Shown piece by piece: positions 1 through 6,547 of a stretch of 24,113 nucleotides of DNA. Made by a program: the position numbers and the translations under genes. The notes under the pieces are model-generated. The model did no database searches and was not told where the DNA came from. It saw only the letters and a program-made list of their open reading frames with translations. Position 1 is the first letter of the stretch, and every line of letters begins with the position of its first letter. This DNA is from a virus, in the IMG/VR virus record IMGVR_UViG_3300017751_004446, positions 1 through 24,113 of that record. The stretch is one strand, 5' to 3'.

Positions 1-264
1 ATCAGGCGCTCCCATCCATTGGAGAAGTTTACGCAACTTGTGACTAAAGTTCCTGCCCGGTTGCCAGCTTGCTTTGAAGCCGCAGTTAAAACAATGATAA
101 CTTACGCCTCCATCTGGGTTGCTTATCAAGCCACCTCTTCCGCGAGTGTCTGCACTGTTACCATTGTTATGACAACAGGGTGCATTAAAAGATAACCATC
201 CGCTAGGAGTTGTTTTCCTCTTAGCAGGCAAGTATGTCAGAACTGTATCGGCTACTACACTCAT
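1..264 (-). CDS. 61: T4 gp61-like DNA primase, N-terminal part (cut by window edge)
   Basis: The first 88 residues of a primase of the T4 gp61 kind, which makes the RNA primers for lagging-strand synthesis with the gp41 helicase. The reading frame is open to the left edge, so the catalytic part lies outside the window. The visible part is the zinc-binding domain: Cys30-Cys31-His32, then Cys58-x2-Cys61 in a YHCFNCGF segment, followed by a basic stretch with PGR at 69-71 and a Trp-Gly segment at 83-85. The ATG at 264 is the only reasonable start; the protein reads MSVVADTVLTYLPAKRK from there, as I recall for primases of marine T4-like phages. There is no ribosome site. The start sits 6 nt after a perfect TATAAT, so the mRNA is probably leaderless. 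The gene assignment is from remembered family patterns, not a search. Confidence 0.88.
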   Translation of the reverse strand, partial: MSVVADTVLTYLPAKRKTTPSGWLSFNAPCCHNNGNSADTRGRGGLISNPDGGVSYHCFNCGFKASWQPGRNFSHKLRKLLQWMGAPD

Positions 265-270
265 ACTATT

Positions 271-299
271 ATTATAGCGTCAATGTAGTAGTTTGTCAA
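271..299 (-). promoter_or_regulatory. Perfect sigma70-type promoter for the primase gene
   Basis: On the minus strand, TTGACA (299-294), a 17-nt spacer (293-277) and TATAAT (276-271) match the bacterial housekeeping consensus at all 12 positions. The usual start site, 7 nt past the -10 hexamer, is base 264, the A of the primase ATG. The -35 hexamer abuts the TGA stop (302-300) of the upstream gene. This looks like an early promoter read by unmodified host RNA polymerase. Confidence 0.85.
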
Positions 300-1088
300 T
301 CAGTTTCGAACAAGTATTTTGGTTATTTTGTCTGCCGGACTAGCTGTTGATTTGAATCGTACATGGCTAAACACACCATTATAGTTTACTGGTGTTGGCG
401 TAGTTTCGTTGCCTGTAAATGTTACAGTTGCTACATCAGCCCAACTAGTACCACCAGTAACTTGGTTGTCTAATGTTGCTTGTACAGTTACGTCACCAAC
501 ATATGATGTTGTATACACTACTGCTGTGTGCAATGCTTCATTACCATTAATACCTGGCTCAGCATCTAATGTTTCTGTTATCCAGTAAGGTGTTGATTCA
601 GTAACTTCAGTAAATGTTGATACATTGTATGTTGCTCTTGGTGCAGGGTTCGCCGCACTGCTTACTTTAATAATACCATTGTTTTCAAAGTGACTGTTTG
701 TATATGTTAATACAGAATCGTTATTAGCATCTTTTAAATGTATACTATATTTTAAAAATTGATCTTTAACATTTAATAAATCGTTTTCTGTAATTGTTAC
801 TTTAAATAATCCTTTAATAGGTGTTGATCCATCACTAGTTAATTGTATTCCGTCATGTTCAATTATTAAAGAATTGTTTTCATCGAACGCTTGGAACTTT
901 GGTGTGTATGCACTAAGGTCAATTGGTTTTTGATCTGCGTTTAGTAATTTAAAATCTAAGACATTATCAATGCCTTTGTAAACTTGTAGTTGTCTGTTAT
1001 ACACTGGTCTATACTCCGTTACGAATCCTGCTTCATTAGCTGTTAGGGTTGATCTATTTGAGACTAAATATCTAGGTATTAATTGCAT
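300..1088 (-). CDS. Probable virion structural protein
   Basis: A 262-residue protein without a recognised enzyme motif. It is rich in Thr, Ser, Asn and Val, with alternating polar and aliphatic residues typical of beta-sandwich phage tail or neck proteins. The last 90 residues look like a separate beta domain (TVQATLDNQVTGGTSWADVA), a pattern seen in adhesion and baseplate-type proteins. No signal peptide or membrane segment is visible. I recall similar proteins in marine T4-like phages annotated only as structural or hypothetical. The ATG at 1088 has no ribosome site but lies 4 nt after a late-promoter-like AATAAATA, which fits late expression of a virion part. It is divergent from the next plus-strand gene. 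Confidence 0.7.
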   Translation of the reverse strand: MQLIPRYLVSNRSTLTANEAGFVTEYRPVYNRQLQVYKGIDNVLDFKLLNADQKPIDLSAYTPKFQAFDENNSLIIEHDGIQLTSDGSTPIKGLFKVTITENDLLNVKDQFLKYSIHLKDANNDSVLTYTNSHFENNGIIKVSSAANPAPRATYNVSTFTEVTESTPYWITETLDAEPGINGNEALHTAVVYTTSYVGDVTVQATLDNQVTGGTSWADVATVTFTGNETTPTPVNYNGVFSHVRFKSTASPADKITKILVRN

Positions 1089-1093
1089 ATTGT

Positions 1094-1101
1094 ATTTATT
1101 C
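1094..1101 (-). promoter_or_regulatory. Late-promoter-like AATAAATA
   Basis: Minus-strand AATAAATA differs from the T4 late consensus TATAAATA only at the first base. It ends 4 nt before the ATG at 1088 of the probable structural gene, and no ribosome site lies between. Placement and target support a late promoter, but an 8-mer in AT-rich DNA can occur by chance. Confidence 0.5.
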
Positions 1102-1109
1102 GGAAACCT

Positions 1110-1481
1110 ATGTTAACAAAGAACATTCAAGAAAATTATCCTTACATTAGCGTTGTTACTTACGGCGGTAATGAATACGTTGGCATCATTGCTAATCAAG
1201 ATCAATTCATTACGACTATGTATGTATTTACAAACATTATTGATGAAGTTGAAAAGAAGTATTTCTTAGAGCTAGGCGAAACATGGTGGTGGGAGTCAAA
1301 TAGAATGATTCCAATCAACATCTTTTTAACTAGTGAAATGGAACGCTACAAATATACCTTAATGGTCATGAATAGCAAAGATGTAAAAGTTACGATTGGC
1401 CCATGTGTTAATTTAAATAACTTAACTATTAAAAGAGTAAAGCGTAAAAACGTGCAACTAGTACGTAAGCCTAAGAGCTAA
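1110..1481 (+). CDS. Conserved phage protein of unknown function
   Basis: A 123-residue protein of unknown role, one of three plus-strand genes. The frame extends to a TTG at 1083, but that would run into the divergent gene; the ATG at 1110 gives the natural N-terminus MLTKNIQENYPYISVVTYGG. The N-terminal half is beta-rich, around YGGNEYVGIIANQDQFITTM, and looks like a small barrel. The C-terminal tail is very basic (IKRVKRKNVQLVRKPKS), so nucleic-acid binding is possible, though this is inference. I recall proteins of this type in marine T4-like phages. Its 3' end overlaps the convergent polymerase-III-like gene by 11 nt. A CTAAATA at 1063-1069 may be its promoter, but this is weak. Confidence 0.7.
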   Translation: MLTKNIQENYPYISVVTYGGNEYVGIIANQDQFITTMYVFTNIIDEVEKKYFLELGETWWWESNRMIPINIFLTSEMERYKYTLMVMNSKDVKVTIGPCVNLNNLTIKRVKRKNVQLVRKPKS

Positions 1482-2031
1482 ATTCCTCACACAACATGTT
1501 CATGTGTACTATTACACTCATTGCATATGCAAAAGCGTGTGCTTTCTTAAAAAAGTAATCACCGTTTGTTGGTTTTATCCAAACTTCTTCCATTATCTTT
1601 TCCCAGCTCTCGTTTGCTAGATATCGTTTCGCTGGACGGATTATCGCTAGTGTTGCCGCCAATTGATCTACCGACGACGGTTTCAATTGTTTTAATAGAC
1701 TGTCGTGCCCGCTTAGATGAAATACTTTGTCGACGAAGTCTTTGTGTTCCAGTAGTTGCCATATTGGTTTCCTTTCCATAAGTTCTTGTAAATGTGCCTC
1801 GTCTTTTACATCTTTGTATATAGACACATTTAAAAAATCTAGTTTAAAGTAACCGCGTTCTTCTGCTGTCTTGTGTTCGATAGTAGATAAATTATCTACT
1901 GGGTTGTGTGGTATTTCTGTAGTATATACGCCAGTGTTATGTTTCTTTCCTGTATTTAATTTTGCCACACGGTGTTTGAGCTGTGAAAGCACAATGTCTC
2001 TGTCTGCAAAATCTATATCAATATCTGGCAT
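1471..2031 (-). CDS. Miniature DNA polymerase III alpha (DnaE)-like protein
   Basis: A 186-residue protein carrying, in order, the core signatures of the bacterial replicative polymerase alpha subunit and little else. MPDIDIDF (1-8) matches the DnaE PDFDIDF motif, so Asp3 and Asp5 align with catalytic D401 and D403 of E. coli DnaE. YFKLDFL (61-67) matches KFDFLGL, placing Asp65 at catalytic D555. KPSSVDQLAATLAIIRP (117-133) matches the segment before RPGP, and FKKAHAFAYA (161-170) matches FNKSHAAAYA. The PHP, thumb, OB and tau-binding regions are absent; DnaE is usually about 1,100 residues. Whether it polymerises, or acts in another way, cannot be told. The ATG overlaps the upstream membrane-peptide stop as TAATG, so the two are probably translated together. 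I recall homologues in marine phages annotated as hypothetical. Confidence 0.75.
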   Translation of the reverse strand: MPDIDIDFADRDIVLSQLKHRVAKLNTGKKHNTGVYTTEIPHNPVDNLSTIEHKTAEERGYFKLDFLNVSIYKDVKDEAHLQELMERKPIWQLLEHKDFVDKVFHLSGHDSLLKQLKPSSVDQLAATLAIIRPAKRYLANESWEKIMEEVWIKPTNGDYFFKKAHAFAYAMSVIVHMNMLCEEFSS

Positions 2032-2117
2032 TATTTTGGTTCTTCGTTATTCATAATTATTAGCATACCTACTGGTACTATGTAACATGCTAGTAAAAAT
2101 AAAATTGCTGTAATCAT
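2031..2117 (-). CDS. 28-residue single-span membrane peptide
   Basis: A very small ORF supported by its junctions: the ATG at 2117 overlaps the upstream gene's stop as ATGA, and its TAA overlaps the next ATG as TAATG, so it fills the only gap in a coupled run. The peptide starts MITAILFLLACYIVP, continues with a hydrophobic VGMLIIM stretch, and ends in a short polar tail NNEEPK. That is one membrane helix of about 20 residues with the charged end probably in the cytoplasm. There is a Cys at residue 11 within the helix. The role is unknown; small phage membrane peptides include lysis and superinfection factors, but nothing here proves either. Confidence 0.6.
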   Translation of the reverse strand: MITAILFLLACYIVPVGMLIIMNNEEPK

Positions 2118-2278
2118 TTATCTCTTTTTAAATTTTTTACTCGTTGACTTAAAAACGATATAGTTGTATTAATGTGTCCGGTGTCATGCGGCTGTAATAA
2201 AGTTTTATAATATTCAATTTCTTCTTCTAATACACTTATACGCACAATATCATTTATTAGTTTTTTCTTGTTGTTCAT
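2114..2278 (-). CDS. Small coiled-coil-like protein, 54 residues
   Basis: An unknown small protein. The frame is open upstream to 2353, but that part lies inside the preceding gene. The ATG at 2278 (MNNKKKLINDIVRISVLEEE) follows a GGAAGAAG ribosome site at about 4 nt and is preferred. Residues 5-30 form a likely amphipathic helix with Leu/Ile/Val spacing typical of a short coiled coil, and the C-terminus is basic (RVKNLKRDK). It overlaps the upstream gene by 29 nt and is joined to the following membrane peptide by an ATGA overlap. Confidence 0.55.
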   Translation of the reverse strand: MNNKKKLINDIVRISVLEEEIEYYKTLLQPHDTGHINTTISFLSQRVKNLKRDK

Positions 2279-2453
2279 CAATCTTCTTCCAACTAAACTT
2301 GCTAGGATTGCTAGGATGGTGTCCTTCGTATTCTTCACCTGTTTCCATATCAATCAATTTCCATTTTTGTGGACACTTTGTATACACAGTTAGTGTATGT
2401 TTCTCTTCAAACTCTTGTACATTGCGTCCATCTAATAATTTTCTACTTTGCAT
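2250..2453 (-). CDS. Small conserved phage protein, 67 residues
   Basis: A short hydrophilic protein with a central segment KWKLIDMETGEEYEG that looks like a small beta fold. I recall similar short proteins in marine T4-like phages, with no assigned role. It starts at the ATG at 2453, overlapping the 3' end of the deformylase gene by 11 nt. No clear ribosome site is present, so translation may depend on coupling. The C-terminal tail is Lys/Glu-rich. Confidence 0.6.
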   Translation of the reverse strand: MQSRKLLDGRNVQEFEEKHTLTVYTKCPQKWKLIDMETGEEYEGHHPSNPSKFSWKKIDEQQEKTNK

Positions 2454-2949
2454 TTTTTATAAGTTTTTCTAACTTCTTTGCTTTTTTCTTTGCCATATTC
2501 CATTTTAGATTGCTTACACGATCTTTAAATGTAATACCTAAACAATGATCTAACTCATGTAGATAGCAACGTGCTGAGTAGCCTGTAATTTTTACAGTTT
2601 GTTTTTCTAAATTCTCATCGTGCCATTCTGCAAGTATTTCTTTAGGTCTTGGAATCTTTACAAATATATTTGGAAAACTTAAACATCCTTCTAGCTCTAA
2701 TACCTTCTCTTCTGTATATTGTAACACAGTTGGATTGATATGTAAAGTTGAATTGGTTAGACTATCTCCCATAACAAATACATTGTGTGTTAATCCAACT
2801 TGTGATGCTGTCAATCCAATGCCGCCATTATCAACCATAACTTTAGTCATTTGTTCTTTTAGTTCTACAGGATCAAACCCTGGGTCTTCAAGGTTAACAT
2901 CATCTAGTTTTTGATCTAGAATTGGGTCGGGGTAATATACTAGTTTCAT
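2443..2949 (-). CDS. def: Peptide deformylase
   Basis: A 168-residue peptide deformylase, the metal enzyme that removes the formyl group from new polypeptides. All three family motifs are visible: GIGLTASQ (43-50, family GIGLAAxQ), EGCLS (87-91, metal ligand Cys89) and HELDH (131-135, with two His ligands and the catalytic Glu132). The usual Leu after HExDH is Cys here. The length is normal for the family and the C-terminus is Lys-rich. Deformylases are known auxiliary genes in marine phages and are thought to help process phage or photosystem proteins in infected cells. The ATG at 2949 has an AAGGA ribosome site and an ATGA overlap with the upstream gene. Confidence 0.92.
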   Translation of the reverse strand: MKLVYYPDPILDQKLDDVNLEDPGFDPVELKEQMTKVMVDNGGIGLTASQVGLTHNVFVMGDSLTNSTLHINPTVLQYTEEKVLELEGCLSFPNIFVKIPRPKEILAEWHDENLEKQTVKITGYSARCYLHELDHCLGITFKDRVSNLKWNMAKKKAKKLEKLIKNAK

Positions 2950-3356
2950 AATTTTCCTTCTCGTCGCAGTTGCTTACGTATCTTAGTTGCACTAATGTCG
3001 TGTATCTCTTTACCTAAGTCATGTTCAGTAAATGTATATCCTACACCTCGGCCATAACTAATATCTACAATATTAGGCACCTGCATTATTATATATTCAA
3101 CATGATGATCAAACCCATGTTGCTTCAATGCCCATTGTATATCACTGCTTATAGTAATAAAGTCAAAGGGGTTATCATCTTGTACAACTGTACGTCCTGC
3201 GCCAGCATCTTTGCCTATGATGCCTTCTACGTTACGTACCATTATACATACTTGTCCTGTTTCAGCAAGAGCACGTTTGAATAGTTCTGTATGCCCATCA
3301 TGCCAAGGTTGCCATCTACCTAGCATCTGTGTGGTTGGCTTTTTTAAATCAAACAT
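2946..3356 (-). CDS. HxGH nucleotidyltransferase (nucleotidylyltransferase superfamily)
   Basis: A 136-residue enzyme of the cytidylyltransferase/adenylyltransferase fold. GRWQPWHDGH (13-22) carries the HxGH nucleotide-binding motif, and ISATKIR (121-127) matches the ISxTxIR motif near the C-terminus. Both are needed for transfer of a nucleotide from NTP. The substrate cannot be read from the sequence: nicotinamide mononucleotide, phosphopantetheine, glycerol phosphate and sulfate are all used in this superfamily. It lies next to an adenylylsulfate-kinase-like gene, which hints at a shared pathway, but the resemblance to ATP sulfurylase is not enough to claim it. The start has a good GGAGAAG ribosome site. 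Confidence 0.82.
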   Translation of the reverse strand: MFDLKKPTTQMLGRWQPWHDGHTELFKRALAETGQVCIMVRNVEGIIGKDAGAGRTVVQDDNPFDFITISSDIQWALKQHGFDHHVEYIIMQVPNIVDISYGRGVGYTFTEHDLGKEIHDISATKIRKQLRREGKL

Positions 3357-3774
3357 TATTCTTCTCCATCCATCTTTGTACTACAGGCATAAGTTGTGTA
3401 TGTGTATCATCAAACCAATTTGCTACGTGATAGTCAACCTTTTCAGGTGTTTCAAACATATCGTTTGTATCTTCAAAACGACCTCTAGAAATAGTATCCA
3501 TCCATACTGTATAGTCTGGTTCAAATTCTTTACGTGTTTGTTCAGTGGGGCACACAAAGTCGGCAACTGCTACTTTGCCGGCCATGACTACTCCATCAGC
3601 TAAGTGGCGCATACGTTGTGCTTGTCGCATACGTCCTTCTGGTGTAAAGTCCCAATCATCATACTTAGTACGCACTTCGTCTGCGTTTATATGTACGGCG
3701 CCTATTAGATCTGCAAATGGTTTTGCTAATGTACTCTTACCGCTACCTGGCAGACCAAAAATTAATATTTTCAT
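3349..3774 (-). CDS. Adenylylsulfate-kinase-like P-loop kinase
   Basis: A 141-residue P-loop kinase. The Walker A motif GLPGSGKST is at 7-15, followed by NADEVR, where APS kinase has DGDNVR. DWDFTPEGRMRQAQRM then matches the DLGFSxEDRxENIRR region of APS kinases, and the segment DFVCPTEQTR matches AFISPxRxxR. APS kinase makes PAPS, the sulfate donor for sulfotransferases, and a sulfotransferase is encoded at 18346. The protein is shorter than CysC (about 200 residues) and some CysC motifs are changed, so a kinase of another small molecule or nucleotide is possible. It overlaps the upstream gene as ATGA and the downstream gene by 8 nt. Confidence 0.7.
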   Translation of the reverse strand: MKILIFGLPGSGKSTLAKPFADLIGAVHINADEVRTKYDDWDFTPEGRMRQAQRMRHLADGVVMAGKVAVADFVCPTEQTRKEFEPDYTVWMDTISRGRFEDTNDMFETPEKVDYHVANWFDDTHTQLMPVVQRWMEKNNV

Positions 3775-4472
3775 AAACTACTTTCTCTTGCAACATCTTT
3801 TACAAGTTGTAGATCATTAGGCAGTTTTCTAAATCTCATTGCCCAATGTTCCGGGTTAATTACGTGATAAACCATTTGTAATTGTTCATCATTAAACTTA
3901 CTTAACATAGTCTTTCCGCTAGTACAATTCAAAATGAGCCAAGGACTTATTTTTCCATCTTTAATATCCCATACTGCTCTGTTCAAACTAATATAATTAA
4001 AATAATGATTCCAAGCCGCTGGTTCGTTTTCTTCAGCCCAGTCCATCATATTTTTTACACTACGTTCTAATGCAGTAGTTACATCTTCTTTTAAAATAAA
4101 TTCTAATACATATTTTTCATACATTGTATCTCTACACCAGTGATCTAATTTTACGCCACTAGTAACAACATAGTCAATATACTTTTCTGGATACAAAGGT
4201 TTTACATTACTAAGAAAGCTACCAAACTTAACAAAAGCATTGTAATAAGGACTAGAACAAAAATCCTCATATGTTTTCTCTTTCTTATTGCCTGCACTTA
4301 ATTTATAAAAACGCCCAAATGCATAAAATCCATAACGCACTCGTTTCTCATCTTTCTGCAAAGCTCTGCGTTTCTTTTCACACATATGCGCAAAGAGAGT
4401 TTTCTCTCTTACGTAACTGCTACCACAGTATTCGCATTTAAATGCTTTCTCAGAGTTTAACATCGATGTCAT
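3771..4472 (-). CDS. Conserved phage protein with N-terminal zinc finger
   Basis: A 233-residue protein of unknown role, of a type I recall as conserved in marine T4-like phages. Near the N-terminus FKCEYCGSSYVREKTLFAHM holds a Cys-x2-Cys-x12-His-x-Cys zinc-finger pattern, followed by a basic KKRRALQKDEKRVRYGF stretch suited to nucleic-acid contact. The remaining 180 residues are helical and Trp/Tyr-rich, with a conserved-looking segment SPWLILNCTSGKTMLSKFN. A role in late transcription or DNA handling is conceivable but unproven. The first ATG is at 4472 and a second, in frame, is at 4463; neither has a clear ribosome site. It overlaps the upstream gene by about 20 nt, with which it seems to form a fixed pair. 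Confidence 0.75.
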   Translation of the reverse strand: MTSMLNSEKAFKCEYCGSSYVREKTLFAHMCEKKRRALQKDEKRVRYGFYAFGRFYKLSAGNKKEKTYEDFCSSPYYNAFVKFGSFLSNVKPLYPEKYIDYVVTSGVKLDHWCRDTMYEKYVLEFILKEDVTTALERSVKNMMDWAEENEPAAWNHYFNYISLNRAVWDIKDGKISPWLILNCTSGKTMLSKFNDEQLQMVYHVINPEHWAMRFRKLPNDLQLVKDVARESSL

Positions 4473-4902
4473 GGTCTTTTGCAAGTTCTTTGAGTTCTTT
4501 TTTTGTAGATATTCTAGCAAGTAATTCTACCTCATCTTGTTTCATAGTTGGATAGAGCTTTTGTAAAAAGTTGATTGCATTGTTGTTACCAACTTTCTTT
4601 TTAAAACCAATCCATTTGTGGAATTCTATTTTGCCTGTGTTGCCTGATTGACATAATAACTGCCATTGTAATTTAGGATGCCTTGTGCCAAACTCGTTCC
4701 AGTTTTTGTTGTAGTATTCATTAGTTTTAAATACTGCAAGTTCTTGTGCATCTCTATTACCATTAACAGAACTTACGTATCTGTTTAACAGCCAAAAGTT
4801 AATTTGTTTGCGTTCTTCGTCTGATAATTCGTCCCACACATTCTTTGCACCCATATCAATGGCTGCCAATATATCTTTTATTGGGAGTTTTTGTAATGCC
4901 AT
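4450..4902 (-). CDS. Conserved marine T4-like phage protein, function unknown
   Basis: A 150-residue protein whose segments AIDMGAKNVWDELSDEERKQ, NRYVSS, HPKLQWQLLC and FHKWIGFKKK match a family I recall beside the zinc-finger protein in cyanophages and pelagiphages. It is mostly helical, and the C-terminal ELLARISTKKELKELAKDHD looks like a helix-hairpin segment. There is faint likeness in layout to the small clamp-loader subunit gp62 (a K-x-W-x-K segment and a Lys/Leu-rich tail), but not enough to name it so. The start ATG at 4902 has an AGGA site 9 nt upstream and overlaps kdsB by 25 nt. Confidence 0.72.
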   Translation of the reverse strand: MALQKLPIKDILAAIDMGAKNVWDELSDEERKQINFWLLNRYVSSVNGNRDAQELAVFKTNEYYNKNWNEFGTRHPKLQWQLLCQSGNTGKIEFHKWIGFKKKVGNNNAINFLQKLYPTMKQDEVELLARISTKKELKELAKDHDIDVKL

Positions 4903-5570
4903 AAATGTAAGTCCTCTTGTGTGTTTATCTCTACTCCTTTAAAGTATACACTACTACAACCAATTTGCCAACCACTTTTTAACCAACGTAGTTGTTCAAG
5001 TTGCTCAATTGTTTCTTCTTGTGTAATCTCTAATGATGGATACAAGTTTAATGTTTCACGTCGATATCCATATATACCTAAGTGCCATTCGCCATACCCA
5101 GTCATGCCTCTACCAAACCATAGAGCTTGGTCGCCTGCTCTAACCATTTTAACTGAGGCAGGATTGTCTTGCATTTCTTTTGGCATTTCTGTAAACACTG
5201 TACTAACAGGATAATACTTTAACCATTGGACACAACGTTCGATCATCTCAACTGTTACGTCTGGCATATCACCTTGTACGTTAATGAACTGATCGTATTG
5301 TTTTAGTTCATCCCACTTTGTTACGGCGCCGGCGCATCGTTCAGTACCGTTTGCATATGGTGCTATTTGTTCTTCTTCAATCCAACACTTGTTAGAACCA
5401 AACAAACCAAAGATACGCATATCATCAGTAAGCACGTATGTTGGTATCTTAGACGCAATACAAGCGTCATACACACGTTTTATCATAGGAACGTTGTCCA
5501 ACATAGCCAACGACTTTCCAGGCAGTCTAGTGCTGTTATAACGTGCTGGTATTAGTATTGCAGTGTTCAT
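4878..5570 (-). CDS. kdsB: CMP-Kdo synthetase (3-deoxy-manno-octulosonate cytidylyltransferase)
   Basis: A 230-residue enzyme that activates Kdo with CTP to give CMP-Kdo, the donor for Kdo transferases. The N-terminal PARYNSTRLPGK (8-19) matches the CTP-binding PARxxSxRxPxK motif. NGTERCA (74-80), FINVQGDMP (95-103) and HLGIYGYRRETL follow in family order, and the C-terminus has EQLEQLRWLKSG and a GV-x-x-NTxEDL segment. The length is slightly below E. coli KdsB (248). Two family positions differ: QGDEP is QGDMP, and VDTPEDL is INTQEDL, so one metal-ligand Asp may be Asn. The ATG at 5570 overlaps the hemE stop as ATGA. With kdsA two genes upstream, the phage codes two of the Kdo pathway steps; the phosphatase KdsC is not in the window. 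Confidence 0.9.
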   Translation of the reverse strand: MNTAILIPARYNSTRLPGKSLAMLDNVPMIKRVYDACIASKIPTYVLTDDMRIFGLFGSNKCWIEEEQIAPYANGTERCAGAVTKWDELKQYDQFINVQGDMPDVTVEMIERCVQWLKYYPVSTVFTEMPKEMQDNPASVKMVRAGDQALWFGRGMTGYGEWHLGIYGYRRETLNLYPSLEITQEETIEQLEQLRWLKSGWQIGCSSVYFKGVEINTQEDLHLWHYKNSQ

Positions 5571-6547
5571 TTTTCAAATCTTTCCTTTACCATATCTATA
5601 AACATTCGGACATTGTCTTCTGGTGTTTCTTTGTGTATGCCATGTCCTAATCCGCATATCCATCCAGTTCTGTCAACTCGCTCCATACCATCGAGCCATT
5701 CGTTAATTTCTGTTTTTAAATACTGTCTAGGCAACATCATAAGTTTCTCATCAAAGTTACCTTGGATAAATCCGTCTTTATATTTTTTAAATGTTCTATG
5801 TATATCAACAGTACTATCAATACCTAATCCTGCCCAACCCATTCTATACAAAGAAGGTAAGCATCTTGAATTTAAATGCTGTGTGTAATATCCTGTGTTA
5901 GGATTTTTTAATGGTTTTAATATATTCATGTAATGCGTTTTAAAAAAGGCTTCACTCATATTACCTACACCACTATCTAATATCATAACTTTTTCAGCAC
6001 CAGCTTCTAATTGTAAATGAATGTTACTCCGAAGCAATGGCACTATAACTTCTTCTAAATATTCTGCCTTCCACTTTAAACTCATGTTAGGCTGTTTGCC
6101 TGTAGCATAATTTAACAATGTCCAAGGGCCGCCTACAAAGCCAATTAAACTTTTTGATCTATGTAATGCTTCTCGAGTTGCTCTAACTGCTGTTGCTTGA
6201 AACTCCATATGTTCAGACGCTTTAGCAATATTGCTATGATCTTTATAATTGGTTTCGTTAATAGTCCATTCAAATTGAGGACCTGGTGCAAACTTTAAAG
6301 GAACGCCTAATCCTTCAATAGGAAAAAGAATGTCACTAAACAATATAGCAATATCAAAGTCAAATTGATCAATTGGTAGCATTGCAGTACGTGCGGCTAT
6401 TCTTGGTAGTTTACACATTTGTTCAAAGGTAAACTGTTCCTTTAGTTCCATGTATCCTTTTTGGTATCTACCTGCTTGTCGCATCATCCATATAGGTGGA
6501 CAAGGTTGATCGATACGCTCACACGCATTTTGAAATTTAATATTCAT
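5567..6547 (-). CDS. hemE: Uroporphyrinogen decarboxylase
   Basis: A 326-residue HemE, which removes four carboxyls from uroporphyrinogen III to give coproporphyrinogen III in haem and chlorophyll synthesis. The signature PPIWMMRQAGRY (17-28) is intact. All active-site positions known from the human enzyme have counterparts: Arg23 and Arg27 (human R37, R41), Asp72 in FSDIL (D86), Tyr147 in PWTLLNY (Y164), Ser192 in ILDSGVG (S219) and His302 in GLGHGI (H339). IQGNFD matches the family LQGNLDP. It is slightly short of the usual 340-360 residues, with no truncation visible at either end. It overlaps kdsA by 11 nt and kdsB as ATGA, so it is co-translated with Kdo genes. Why tetrapyrrole and Kdo enzymes share an operon is not explained. 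Confidence 0.9.
   Translation of the reverse strand: MNIKFQNACERIDQPCPPIWMMRQAGRYQKGYMELKEQFTFEQMCKLPRIAARTAMLPIDQFDFDIAILFSDILFPIEGLGVPLKFAPGPQFEWTINETNYKDHSNIAKASEHMEFQATAVRATREALHRSKSLIGFVGGPWTLLNYATGKQPNMSLKWKAEYLEEVIVPLLRSNIHLQLEAGAEKVMILDSGVGNMSEAFFKTHYMNILKPLKNPNTGYYTQHLNSRCLPSLYRMGWAGLGIDSTVDIHRTFKKYKDGFIQGNFDEKLMMLPRQYLKTEINEWLDGMERVDRTGWICGLGHGIHKETPEDNVRMFIDMVKERFEK

Noticed and set aside
1062-1069. CTAAATA as a firm late promoter for the gene at 1110
   Set aside because: It lies inside the divergent structural gene, 40 nt from the start, and matches the late consensus less well than the others. It is noted only as possible.
1483-2056. Plus-strand frames opposite the polymerase-III-like gene
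   Set aside because: They lack ribosome sites, overlap the minus-strand gene with clear motifs and have low-complexity Leu/Ser composition.
4450-4902. Assignment as clamp-loader small subunit gp62
   Set aside because: Only the general size, one K-x-W-type segment and the Lys/Leu-rich tail resemble gp62. The NRYVSS and HPKLQWQLLC segments belong to another conserved family as far as I recall.
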